Assembly: GCA_027486025.1 (NCBI GenBank)
Contig: JAIXPY010000123.1
Span: 1 to 33,908 of the forward strand
Origin: Burkholderiaceae bacterium
GTDB lineage: Bacteria; Pseudomonadota; Gammaproteobacteria; Burkholderiales; Burkholderiaceae
Reading direction: 5' to 3'
Length of the DNA: 33,908 nucleotides
Shown piece after piece: positions 24,086-33,908 of this stretch. The notes under the pieces are model-generated. The model was not told where the DNA came from. It saw only the letters and a program-made list of their open reading frames with translations, and did no database searches. The position numbers and the translations under genes are program-made. The stretch's first letter is position 1. The number at the start of each line of letters is the position of its first letter.

Positions 24086-24742
24086 ATGCCTTTAGACCTT
24101 GAAGAACAAGAACAACTCGATAGTTTTAAAGCCTTTTGGGAGAAATACCGCTCCGTCATCATGGGCCTCGTTACAGCTGTTTTATTTGTATTTGCCGCCT
24201 ATAACGGTTGGCAATGGTGGAAGAACAGCCAAGCAACCGAAGCCGGTAAGCTCTACGAAACCATGATGGGCTCGATTGAGAAGGGTAATAAAGAGCAAAG
24301 CATGCAAGCAGCAGACGATTTGCAAAAGCAATTTGCTGGCACCAGTTATGCCCCCATGGCCAGTTTGATTGCAGCAAAACTGGCTGCGGATGCCGGTGAT
24401 GCCGCTAAATCCCAAGCCTATCTGCGCTGGGTTTCTGAAAAAGCAGCCAATGAGGGCTACAAAGCCCTGGGTAAATTGCGCTTGGCAACGGCCTTAATGG
24501 ACGAGGGTAGTGCCAAGTCCCTTGCCGAAGCCGATACCATTTTGAAAGGCAAGCCAACCCTTGGATTTGAGCCTTTGTGGCTTGAACGCCGTGGCGACTG
24601 GTATTTAGTGCAGGGTAAAAATACCGATGCAAGGGCTAGTTATTTGCAGGCATGGAAGCTATTGGAAAAATCCAAAGAGTTCCCGCAAGAGGCGCGCAGC
24701 CTTCTGAAAGTAAAGCTGGATGCCGTTGGAGGCATTGAATGA
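24086..24742 (+). CDS. YfgM-like membrane-anchored TPR protein
   Basis: A 218-aa protein: a short acidic cytoplasmic start (LDLEEQEQLDSFKAFWEKY), one membrane helix (SVIMGLVTAVLFVFAAYNGWQWW, about residues 26-48) and a periplasmic tetratricopeptide-like domain to the C-terminus (TPR_21/YfgM family). YfgM of E. coli works with the chaperone PpiD at the SecYEG translocon. The hisS-yfgM-bamB-der order is the same as in E. coli and supports the call. It overlaps bamB by four bases. Confidence 0.88.
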   Translation: MPLDLEEQEQLDSFKAFWEKYRSVIMGLVTAVLFVFAAYNGWQWWKNSQATEAGKLYETMMGSIEKGNKEQSMQAADDLQKQFAGTSYAPMASLIAAKLAADAGDAAKSQAYLRWVSEKAANEGYKALGKLRLATALMDEGSAKSLAEADTILKGKPTLGFEPLWLERRGDWYLVQGKNTDARASYLQAWKLLEKSKEFPQEARSLLKVKLDAVGGIE

Positions 24743-25872
24743 AACGGCTTCTAGGCGCCGCCGCTGTTGCCTTATTAGCAGTAAGCCTCGTCGCTTGCTC
24801 CGGTAAGGCGCGGGTGCGCCAGCCAGCTGAGCTAGTCAAAGTCAGCAACCAGTTTGATTTGGCCCCAGTATGGTCGGTCAGTATTGGCTCATCGGAGCCC
24901 TTTAATTTTCATCCGGCGGTAGCGGGTGATGCGGTGTATGCCGCATCGCGTCGCGGCAGTCTGCGCAAAATTGATGCGCTCAGCGGCAAAACCCTCTGGG
25001 ATGTCACTGTTCCAGAAAAACTCAGCATTGGTCCTGGTTCGGATGGCAAAGTCACTGCAGTCGTGACCTCGGAAGGCGATGTGTTTGCTTACGACGACAC
25101 CGGCAAAAATATTTGGAAGTTTCACATTGGCGGTGAAGTATTGACTGCTCCGATTGTGGCTGGTGGGCTAGTAGTGATTCGCGGTTTAGATAACCGCTTT
25201 GTAGGCCTTGATGCGGCTACCGGTAAGCGCCGCTGGATTTACCAGCGTCAGCAATCGGCCTTGTCCTTGCGTGTTGGTTACGGCATGCTATCGATTAACA
25301 ATGAAGTGATCGTGACTGGCTTTGCAGGCGGAAGGTTTGGCATGATTGGCATTGCCAATGGCGGACTCGTTTGGGAAACCCCCATCTCCTTTCCGAAAGG
25401 CTTCTCCGAAATCGAGCGCCTCAACGACGTAAGTGCAAAGCCGAGTATTGAAGGTGAGCGGATTTGTGCCGTGTCCTACCAGGGCCGGATTGGTTGTGCG
25501 CAAGCGCGCACGGGTACATTAATTTGGTTTAAAGATTTTTCGAGCTTTACTGGCACTACTCAAAGCGCCGATTTTGTCTTTGCAGCGAATGAAAAATCTC
25601 ACGTCACGGCATTTCGGAGCAGTGATGGTGTACAAGTATGGGAGAACACCCAACTGACGTGGCGCGATGTCGGCGAGCCCTTAGCGATTGGACGCGTTGT
25701 CTTAATGGGCGATAAGCAAGGCTATCTACATGCGATGTCGCAGTCGGGCGGCGAGATGCTCGCGCGCATTCGCCATGACACCACGCCAGTGACTGCAGCA
25801 CCGATCGCAGTAGGCGGCTTGATTCTGGTTCAGTCTCAAGGCGGCAAGCTAACAGCGTATAGCCCCAAATGA
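24739..25872 (+). CDS. bamB: Outer-membrane protein assembly lipoprotein BamB
   Basis: A 377-aa lipoprotein with a signal peptide ending in the lipobox LVAC (Cys at about residue 20) and an eight-bladed beta-propeller of PQQ-like repeats (for example [34 protein letters not shown] and [20 protein letters not shown]). BamB joins BamA in folding outer-membrane proteins. The stop overlaps the der start by four bases and the start overlaps the yfgM stop, a fully coupled trio. Motifs and length are standard. Confidence 0.95.
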   Translation: MKRLLGAAAVALLAVSLVACSGKARVRQPAELVKVSNQFDLAPVWSVSIGSSEPFNFHPAVAGDAVYAASRRGSLRKIDALSGKTLWDVTVPEKLSIGPGSDGKVTAVVTSEGDVFAYDDTGKNIWKFHIGGEVLTAPIVAGGLVVIRGLDNRFVGLDAATGKRRWIYQRQQSALSLRVGYGMLSINNEVIVTGFAGGRFGMIGIANGGLVWETPISFPKGFSEIERLNDVSAKPSIEGERICAVSYQGRIGCAQARTGTLIWFKDFSSFTGTTQSADFVFAANEKSHVTAFRSSDGVQVWENTQLTWRDVGEPLAIGRVVLMGDKQGYLHAMSQSGGEMLARIRHDTTPVTAAPIAVGGLILVQSQGGKLTAYSPK

Positions 25873-27227
25873 AACCAGTTATCACCATTGTTGGCCGACC
25901 GAACGTCGGCAAATCCACTTTATTCAATCGCTTGACGCGTTCGCGCGATGCCTTGGTTGCCGATTTTTCTGGATTAACTCGCGATCGCCATTACGGCAAT
26001 AGCCGCATTACCTCACGTGAGTTCATTTGTGTGGACACCGGCGGCTTTGAGCCGGTCGCGAAAACCGGCATCGTTGCCGAGATGGCCAAACAAACCAAGC
26101 AAGCCGTAGCTGAATCCGATTTAATTATTTTCTTGGTGGATGGCCGTTTAGGTATGGCGCCGCAAGACCGCGTGATTGCCGACTTTTTACGCAAGACCGG
26201 TCGCCCTGTTGTGTTGGCCGTCAACAAAACCGAAGGCATGTCGCAGGGTGTAGTGACCGCTGATTTTCATGAACTCGGATTGGGTGAGCCGTTTGCCATT
26301 TCATCAGCACATGGTGACGGCGTTAAAACATTGGTCGAAGATGCGCTTGACTCCCTCGGAATACCCGAGCCTGATGACAATGCGGATGCTGATCCCTTAA
26401 CGCCCCGCGCCATGAAAATCGCTGTTGTTGGTCGCCCCAATGTGGGCAAGTCAACGCTGATTAACAAACTCATTGGTGAAGAGCGGGTGATTGCATTTGA
26501 TATGCCGGGCACTACTCGGGATGCGATTGAGGTGCCGTTTGAGCGTAACGGCAAGCCCTACATCTTGATTGATACTGCTGGTTTGCGTCGCCGTGGCAAA
26601 GTGTTTGAGGCAATCGAAAAGTTCTCCGTAGTGAAAACCTTGCAGGCGATTGCCGATGCCAATGTCGTGATCTTGATGCTCGATGCACAGCAAGATATTT
26701 CAGAGCAAGATGCGCACATTGCTGGATTTATTTTAGAAGCAGGCCGCGCCCTGGTCCTAGCCATCAATAAATGGGATGGCGTGGATCACTACGTTAAAGA
26801 GCGCTGCCGAGTTGAGATTGGACAAAAGTTACGCTTCTTGGATTTTGCGAATGTGCATCCCATCTCGGCCATCAAGGGCACCGGTCTTAAAGAGCTCTTC
26901 AAAGACGTCGACTTAGCCTATGCCGCTGCCATGGCTAAATTGCCAACCCCAAGGCTCACGCGTATTTTGGCGGAGGCGGTGGAGCATCAACAGCCTAAGC
27001 GCGTAGGTATGGGCCGTCCTAAATTACGCTATGCCCACCAAGGCGGCATGAATCCACCGATTGTGGTGATCCACGGCAGTGCGCTCAGCGGTGTGACGGA
27101 TAGCTATAAGCGTTATTTAGAAGGGCGCTTTCGGGAGGCATTTAAGCTGCGGGGAACCCCGCTGCGGATCGAAATGCGCACAAATAAAAACCCTTACGTG
27201 GACGCAGATAAGGGCAAAAAGCGTTAA
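25869..27227 (+). CDS. der: Ribosome-assembly GTPase Der (EngA)
   Basis: A 452-aa GTPase with two consecutive G domains and a C-terminal KH-like domain. The first domain has [22 protein letters not shown] and NKTEG; the second (from about residue 180) has [25 protein letters not shown] and NKWDG. The last 100 residues ([28 protein letters not shown]) form the KH-like part. It is needed for 50S subunit maturation. It ends the coupled yfgM-bamB-der group; hfq follows after 159 bases with its own promoter signals. Confidence 0.97.
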   Translation: MKPVITIVGRPNVGKSTLFNRLTRSRDALVADFSGLTRDRHYGNSRITSREFICVDTGGFEPVAKTGIVAEMAKQTKQAVAESDLIIFLVDGRLGMAPQDRVIADFLRKTGRPVVLAVNKTEGMSQGVVTADFHELGLGEPFAISSAHGDGVKTLVEDALDSLGIPEPDDNADADPLTPRAMKIAVVGRPNVGKSTLINKLIGEERVIAFDMPGTTRDAIEVPFERNGKPYILIDTAGLRRRGKVFEAIEKFSVVKTLQAIADANVVILMLDAQQDISEQDAHIAGFILEAGRALVLAINKWDGVDHYVKERCRVEIGQKLRFLDFANVHPISAIKGTGLKELFKDVDLAYAAAMAKLPTPRLTRILAEAVEHQQPKRVGMGRPKLRYAHQGGMNPPIVVIHGSALSGVTDSYKRYLEGRFREAFKLRGTPLRIEMRTNKNPYVDADKGKKR

Positions 27228-27260
27228 TTTCACGCCTGCTAATCCAGCGCTATTTCAGGT

Positions 27261-27290
27261 TTGGCAAAAGTTTGGCAGGCGGTATATATT
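27261..27290 (+). promoter_or_regulatory. Promoter region upstream of hfq
   Basis: TTGGCA (27261-27266) and TATATT (27285-27290) or TATATA (27283-27288) give a sigma-70 promoter with 18- or 16-base spacing. The same place also reads TTGGCA...TGGCA with GG and GC ten bases apart, close to a sigma-54 -24/-12 element. The hfq leader of about 90 bases follows. Confidence 0.5.
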
Positions 27291-27386
27291 AATAACCGTA
27301 GGGCGATGTTCGTTTGTTGTGTAGCCCCCGGCGTTACCTGAATAAAAGCAAGACTCCCACACATCCAATAATGAACAAGGAGCAGT

Positions 27387-27632
27387 ATGAATAGCAATAA
27401 GACCCAATTACTTCAGGATCCCTTCCTGAATACTTTGCGCAAAGAGCACGTTCCGGTATCGATTTACCTCGTCAACGGCATTAAGTTGCAAGGCAATATT
27501 GAATCCTTTGATCAGTACGTCGTTTTGTTGCGTAACACCGTCACACAAATGGTCTACAAACACGCCATTTCCACCATCGTGCCGGCGCGTGCAGTTACGT
27601 TCCGTGCGGATGAGGACGAGCCTTCTGCATAA
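27387..27632 (+). CDS. hfq: RNA chaperone Hfq
   Basis: An 81-aa Sm-like protein that forms a hexamer and pairs small RNAs with mRNAs. Sm1 is [39 protein letters not shown] and Sm2 is [10 protein letters not shown], ending with the usual short acidic tail. Key residues of the proximal face (Gln of LLQDPFLN, and YKHA) are present. AAGGAG lies five bases before the ATG. hflX begins inside its 3' end. Confidence 0.97.
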   Translation: MNSNKTQLLQDPFLNTLRKEHVPVSIYLVNGIKLQGNIESFDQYVVLLRNTVTQMVYKHAISTIVPARAVTFRADEDEPSA

Positions 27633-28866
27633 AACTGGCATTGATCCCGTTCGAGCGGTCCTGGTAGGAGTCGATTCGGGGCGAGAGGATTTCCCCGATA
27701 GCATGGCTGAACTCAGTCTACTGGCGGATAGCGCAGGCTCTATCCCAGTAGCGAGTGTTGTGGCCCGTAAAGGCCGCACCGATCCCGCCTTATTTGTTGG
27801 GTCCGGCAAGGCCAATGAAATCAAGCGGGCCCTGGAAGACAACGACGCAGAGCTCGTTATCTTTAATCACCCCTTATCGCCAAGCCAGCAACGCAATTTA
27901 GAGCGCCACCTCGGTCACCATGTGATGGACCGCACCGGTTTGATATTGGATATTTTTTCGCAGCGCGCCCAAAGCCACATTGGTAAAACACAGGTAGAGT
28001 TGGCCCAGGTGCGCTATCGGATGTCACGCTTAGTGCGTGCCTGGAGTCACTTAGAGCGCCAAAAGGGTGGTATTGGTTTGCGCGGCGGCCCTGGCGAAAC
28101 CCAGATGGAGCTCGATCGTCGCATGCTGGCAACCAAAGCCAAACGCCTTGAGCTTGAGCTGGAGAAGTTGCAACGCCAGCAGCGCACCCAGCGTCGATCC
28201 CGTAGCCGTAAGGACGTGTTCTCGGTTTCCTTAGTGGGTTACACCAATGCAGGTAAATCGACCTTGTTTAATGCCTTAACCAAGGCCGATACCTATGCCG
28301 CTGACCAGCTCTTCGCCACCCTAGATACCACTTCGCGCCGCGTGTTTTTGCCTGAAGTGGGGTCGATTGTCGTCTCCGATACAGTTGGATTTATCCGTGA
28401 TTTGCCGCATCAGTTGGTGGAGGCCTTTCGGGCGACCTTGGATGAGACTATCCATGCCGACTTAATATTGCATGTGATTGACGCTTGTAGCCCGGTGGCC
28501 AAGGAGCAGCAGGCCCAGGTTGAGGCGGTTTTGGCTGAAATTGGGGCTGATTCCATTCCCCGGCTCGAGGTGATGAATAAGATTGACCTAATGCCCCAGA
28601 CCTTTACGAAAGGGCCCATGGTTGTAAGGGATATTGAGGGTCAGCCTAGCCGCATTTATCTGTCGGCGCAAACAGGGCTGGGCCTTGATTTACTGAGGGA
28701 AACTCTCGCTCAAAGCGCTGTAATGACTGATAGAATTAGGGATGAGCACAGCCGACCCAAGTCGCAATTGACTACGGAGGAGCTGTTGGCCCCTATGACA
28801 GAACGACCTGATTCCGCTGAATTTAACCCGATTCCACTAAAACACTATTTACCCCATGATGCGTAG
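27610..28866 (+). CDS. hflX: Ribosome-associated GTPase HflX
   Basis: An HflX of about 418 aa: an N-terminal nucleotide-binding HflX domain (about residues 12-175, with [12 protein letters not shown] and [15 protein letters not shown]), then a coiled linker ([19 protein letters not shown]). The G domain follows with [28 protein letters not shown] and NKIDL. It splits or rescues stalled ribosomes under stress. The track start at 27499 lies deep inside hfq; I use ATG 27610, which still overlaps hfq by 23 bases. Its end overlaps hflK by 11 bases. Confidence 0.93.
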   Translation: MRTSLLHKTGIDPVRAVLVGVDSGREDFPDSMAELSLLADSAGSIPVASVVARKGRTDPALFVGSGKANEIKRALEDNDAELVIFNHPLSPSQQRNLERHLGHHVMDRTGLILDIFSQRAQSHIGKTQVELAQVRYRMSRLVRAWSHLERQKGGIGLRGGPGETQMELDRRMLATKAKRLELELEKLQRQQRTQRRSRSRKDVFSVSLVGYTNAGKSTLFNALTKADTYAADQLFATLDTTSRRVFLPEVGSIVVSDTVGFIRDLPHQLVEAFRATLDETIHADLILHVIDACSPVAKEQQAQVEAVLAEIGADSIPRLEVMNKIDLMPQTFTKGPMVVRDIEGQPSRIYLSAQTGLGLDLLRETLAQSAVMTDRIRDEHSRPKSQLTTEELLAPMTERPDSAEFNPIPLKHYLPHDA

Positions 28867-30319
28867 ACTGCTTTCGATTTTTTCGGTAAATGACCCTGGC
28901 TGGGGTAATTCGCCACGTCCAAATGACAATAAAGGCGATGCCGCTGGCTCTAAGGACAGTAATACCGGTAATGAGGGCGCGTCCCCAGTAGAAGAGCAGG
29001 GTGCCTCGGCTAATCCACCTACGAGCAAACCGGAGCCGGATCGCAAACCAGTTGGTAATGGCCCGCCTGACCTCGATGAGCTCTGGCGCGACTTTAATGA
29101 TCGTCTCAGCAACCTCTTTGGCGGCAAAAAAGGCCCAGGCCGTCCCAGCGGCGGTTGGGATGGCAAACCGAATCCAAACCCCAATCCCAACAACGATCGT
29201 GGCGGCCCACCAAGCGGCGGCTCACGTCCACCGATTTTTTCAGGTGGATTGCCCTTCTCCTCTAAAAATGGTGTTTTAGCTGCCCTTGGCGGTGTCTTTT
29301 TTATCTGGATTGCAACCGGCTTTTTTATGATCCAAGAGGGTCAGGCTGGCGTGGTTCTGACCTTTGGTAAGTACGATTACACCGCTGGGCCGGGTATTAA
29401 TTGGCGCATGCCCTATCCATTTCAAACTACTGAAGTGGTAAATATTTCAGCAGTGCGCTCGGTTGAGGTGGGTCGTTCCGTCGTGATTAAGGCAACCAAC
29501 CAAAAAGACTCTTCGATGCTGACCGAAGACGAAAACATTATTGATGTTCGCTTTGCGGTGCAGTACCGTTTGAAAGACCCAACCGAATATTTGTTTAATA
29601 ATCGCGATCCCGATTTTGCGGTGGTGCAAGCCGCCGAAACTGCGGTGCGTGAAATCGTCGCCCGCAGCACAATGGATAATGTGCTGTACGAGGGCCGTGA
29701 AAAGATTGCGATTGATTTAACTGCATCGATTCAGCGCATTCTGGATAGCTATAAAGCCGGTATCTTTATTACCAGCGTGACAGTACAAAACGTACAGCCG
29801 CCAGAGCAAGTGCAAGCAGCATTTGATGATGCGGTGAAAGCAGGCCAAGATCAAGAGCGTCTCAAGAGCGAAGGTCAGGCCTACGCTAACGATATTATTC
29901 CCCGTGCCAAAGGTACCGCTGCTCGCCTGATTGAGGAGGCAGAAGGTTACAAAGCGCGTGTGAGCGCTACCGCAGAGGGCGATGCAATGCGCTTTAAGCA
30001 GATTTTGGTTGAATACGCCAAGGCACCGCAAGTTACGCGTGATCGCATGTATGTCGATACGATGCGTGAGGTGTACACCAACGTCTCGAAGATTTTGGTT
30101 GACACTGCAAAAGGCAACAACATGCTTTATTTACCGCTCGATAAGATCGTCTCGCAGGTTACTGCCGAAAGTGCAAAAGTAGCTAGTCAAGCTGCAGCAA
30201 ACGGCACAGTTACCGTAGGCGCCCCAACCGACGTACCTGCCCCTACTACTAGAGCGCCAGAGCGCCCAGCGGATCGCCGTGATGGCGGTCTGCGCAGCCG
30301 AGATCGGGACGCACGATAA
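28856..30319 (+). CDS. hflK: FtsH protease modulator HflK
   Basis: A 487-aa SPFH/prohibitin-family membrane protein. A long Gly/Pro/Asn/Lys-rich cytoplasmic head (about residues 1-130) is followed by one membrane helix (VLAALGGVFFIWIATGFFMI), the SPFH domain (EGQAGVVLTFGKYDYTAGPGINWRMPYPF) and a long helical part. HflK and HflC form a cage around FtsH that controls access of substrates. The start is ATGATG; the second ATG is equally possible. It overlaps hflX by 11 bases and hflC by one, so hflX-hflK-hflC are coupled. Confidence 0.95.
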   Translation: MMRRLLSIFSVNDPGWGNSPRPNDNKGDAAGSKDSNTGNEGASPVEEQGASANPPTSKPEPDRKPVGNGPPDLDELWRDFNDRLSNLFGGKKGPGRPSGGWDGKPNPNPNPNNDRGGPPSGGSRPPIFSGGLPFSSKNGVLAALGGVFFIWIATGFFMIQEGQAGVVLTFGKYDYTAGPGINWRMPYPFQTTEVVNISAVRSVEVGRSVVIKATNQKDSSMLTEDENIIDVRFAVQYRLKDPTEYLFNNRDPDFAVVQAAETAVREIVARSTMDNVLYEGREKIAIDLTASIQRILDSYKAGIFITSVTVQNVQPPEQVQAAFDDAVKAGQDQERLKSEGQAYANDIIPRAKGTAARLIEEAEGYKARVSATAEGDAMRFKQILVEYAKAPQVTRDRMYVDTMREVYTNVSKILVDTAKGNNMLYLPLDKIVSQVTAESAKVASQAAANGTVTVGAPTDVPAPTTRAPERPADRRDGGLRSRDRDAR

Positions 30320-31194
30320 TGAATATGAATCCAAATCGCATTATTGCAACTGTTATTGGTGTGGTGCTGATTGGCATCGTTCTCTCCTCCAGTATTTTTG
30401 TGGTGGATCAACGTAAGTATGCGGTGGTTTTTGCCTTCGGACAGTTTGTCCGTACAGCAGATGAGCCTGGCTTACATTTTAAATTACCAGCCCCGTTTCA
30501 GAACATCCGTTTCTTCGATCGCCGCATTATGACCATCGATAATCCGGAAGCGGAGCGCTATATCACTGCCGAAAAGAAAAACTTACTGGTTGATTCCTAT
30601 GTGAAGTGGCGCATTATTGATCCGCGTAAATTCTTCATCAGCTTTAAGGGCGATGAACGGATGGCCTCCGATCGCTTAACGCAGCTGGTGCGTTCTGCGC
30701 TGAATGAAGAATTTACCAAGCGCACTATCCGGGAAATTATTTCTGAGCAACGCGATGAAGTAATGCAAAACATTCGAAAAAAAGTTTCTGTTGATGCGGC
30801 CGAAATTGGTGTTGAGATCGTTGATGTGCGCCTCAAGCGAATTGATCTTTTGGCAGAAATTAGCGACTCGGTCTATCGCCGAATGGAAGCCGAACGCAAG
30901 CGTGTCGCCAATGAACTCCGCTCAACCGGTGCTGCTGAATCCGATAAGATTCGCGCCGATGCAGAGCGTCAGCGCGATGTGATCTTGGCCGAAGCCTACC
31001 GTGATGCGCAGCGCATCAAAGGCGCCGGTGACGCCCGCGCAACGGCGTTGTATTCCGAGGCGTTTGGCCGTGATCCGCAGTTTGCGCAGTTTTACCGCAG
31101 CCTAGAGGCTTACCGGAGCTCATTCAAAGACAAGAGCGATATTATGGTGATTGAACCCAATAATGAGTTCTTTAAGCACCTTAATAAGAAATAA
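30319..31194 (+). CDS. hflC: FtsH protease modulator HflC
   Basis: A 291-aa partner of HflK with an N-terminal membrane helix (IIATVIGVVLIGIVLSSSIFVV) and an SPFH domain (DQRKYAVVFAFGQFVRTADEPGLHFKLPAPFQ). Helical repeats rich in Ala/Glu/Arg follow (AESDKIRADAERQRDVILAEAYRDAQ). The hflK stop TAA shares its last base with the ATG. The DUF2065 gene that often follows hflC in betaproteobacteria is absent; hisZ starts 12 bases later. Confidence 0.96.
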   Translation: MNMNPNRIIATVIGVVLIGIVLSSSIFVVDQRKYAVVFAFGQFVRTADEPGLHFKLPAPFQNIRFFDRRIMTIDNPEAERYITAEKKNLLVDSYVKWRIIDPRKFFISFKGDERMASDRLTQLVRSALNEEFTKRTIREIISEQRDEVMQNIRKKVSVDAAEIGVEIVDVRLKRIDLLAEISDSVYRRMEAERKRVANELRSTGAAESDKIRADAERQRDVILAEAYRDAQRIKGAGDARATALYSEAFGRDPQFAQFYRSLEAYRSSFKDKSDIMVIEPNNEFFKHLNKK

Positions 31195-31206
31195 GAAGCG
31201 CGTATC

Positions 31207-33773
<2,567 letters not shown>

Positions 33774-33845
33774 GGCAAACGCAGTTCATCGCTGCTTAAT
33801 GCGACGGGGCAATGCGCTAAAAATGCACAACCCCATTTGGAATGA

Positions 33846-33908
33846 TGGTGCCCAGAAGAGGACTCGAACCTCCACAACCTTTCGATCGCCAGCACCTGAA
33901 GCTGGTGC
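33846..33908 (-). tRNA. tRNA-Leu (anticodon CAG), 3' part
   Basis: The minus strand shows an anticodon arm CCAGC-TTCAGGT-GCTGG with anticodon CAG, a long variable arm as in class II tRNAs, the T arm GGAGGTTCGAGTCCTCT-like and the encoded 3' end GGGCACCA. The 5' half (acceptor and D arm) lies beyond the window edge. The 72-base gap from purA shows no other feature. Confidence 0.93.

Overview
The window looks like chromosome of a free-living betaproteobacterium of the Burkholderiaceae, most likely Polynucleobacter or a close relative. The basis is gene order (surE-pcm-nlpD; ndk-rlmN-ispG-hisS-yfgM-bamB-der-hfq-hflX-hflK-hflC-hisZ-purA), the moderate base composition and the short intergenic gaps. 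Species assignment is inference; no database was searched.

Layout. (1) 1-1178: the 3' end of a heavy-metal RND pump, then a convergent orphan XRE/HigA-type regulator with a perfect 18-bp palindrome just upstream of its start. (2) 1285-6724: a compact plus-strand housekeeping block: surE, pcm, nlpD, a PolB-type 3'-5' exonuclease, rlmD and a TonB-like protein. The first three genes overlap by 3-4 bases. (3) About 6740-18180: an accessory metal-handling island, AT-richer at its edges. Minus strand, left: a stand-alone LOV-like PAS protein, a DUF411 protein, a DUF305 protein and a possible structured RNA. Plus strand, centre: a czc/cus-type efflux operon (CzcI-like His-rich protein, outer-membrane factor, a 199-aa membrane-anchored periplasmic protein, adaptor, 1040-aa RND pump, 126-aa periplasmic protein). 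Minus strand, right: a broken cytochrome c'-type gene, a Met-rich periplasmic protein and a CopZ-like chaperone. A Crp/Fnr-type regulator diverges from the chaperone, with an FNR-like box touching its start. (4) 18217-18842: a yefM-yoeB toxin-antitoxin pair with a well-formed promoter/operator and a terminator. (5) 18862-33773: a Bax-inhibitor-1 family protein on the minus strand, then the conserved ndk-to-purA plus-strand run. (6) From 33846: the 3' part of a tRNA-Leu(CAG) on the minus strand, cut by the window edge.

How the genes work together. The island gene set fits periplasmic and cytoplasmic handling of copper/silver or zinc/cobalt/cadmium. CzcC-, CzcB- and CzcA-like proteins would form a trans-envelope pump; His- and Met-rich small proteins and the DUF411 and DUF305 proteins would buffer metal in the periplasm; the CopZ-like protein would do so in the cytoplasm. 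No P-type ATPase, CueR/MerR regulator or CopRS/CzcRS pair is present, which makes the Crp/Fnr-like protein the main candidate local regulator. The right-hand block is core metabolism and quality control: nucleotide balance (ndk, purA), tRNA/rRNA modification and charging (rlmN, hisS), isoprenoids (ispG), outer-membrane assembly (bamB, yfgM), ribosome GTPases (der, hflX), RNA chaperone (hfq), FtsH control (hflKC) and histidine synthesis control (hisZ).

The less explained signals are a possible transcription attenuator in the ndk leader, two competing hairpins before czcC, a possible ncRNA at about 8.53-8.70 kb, a pair of related periplasmic domains flanking the adaptor and pump genes, an in-frame amber in the cytochrome gene, and a weak direct repeat near the two island edges.
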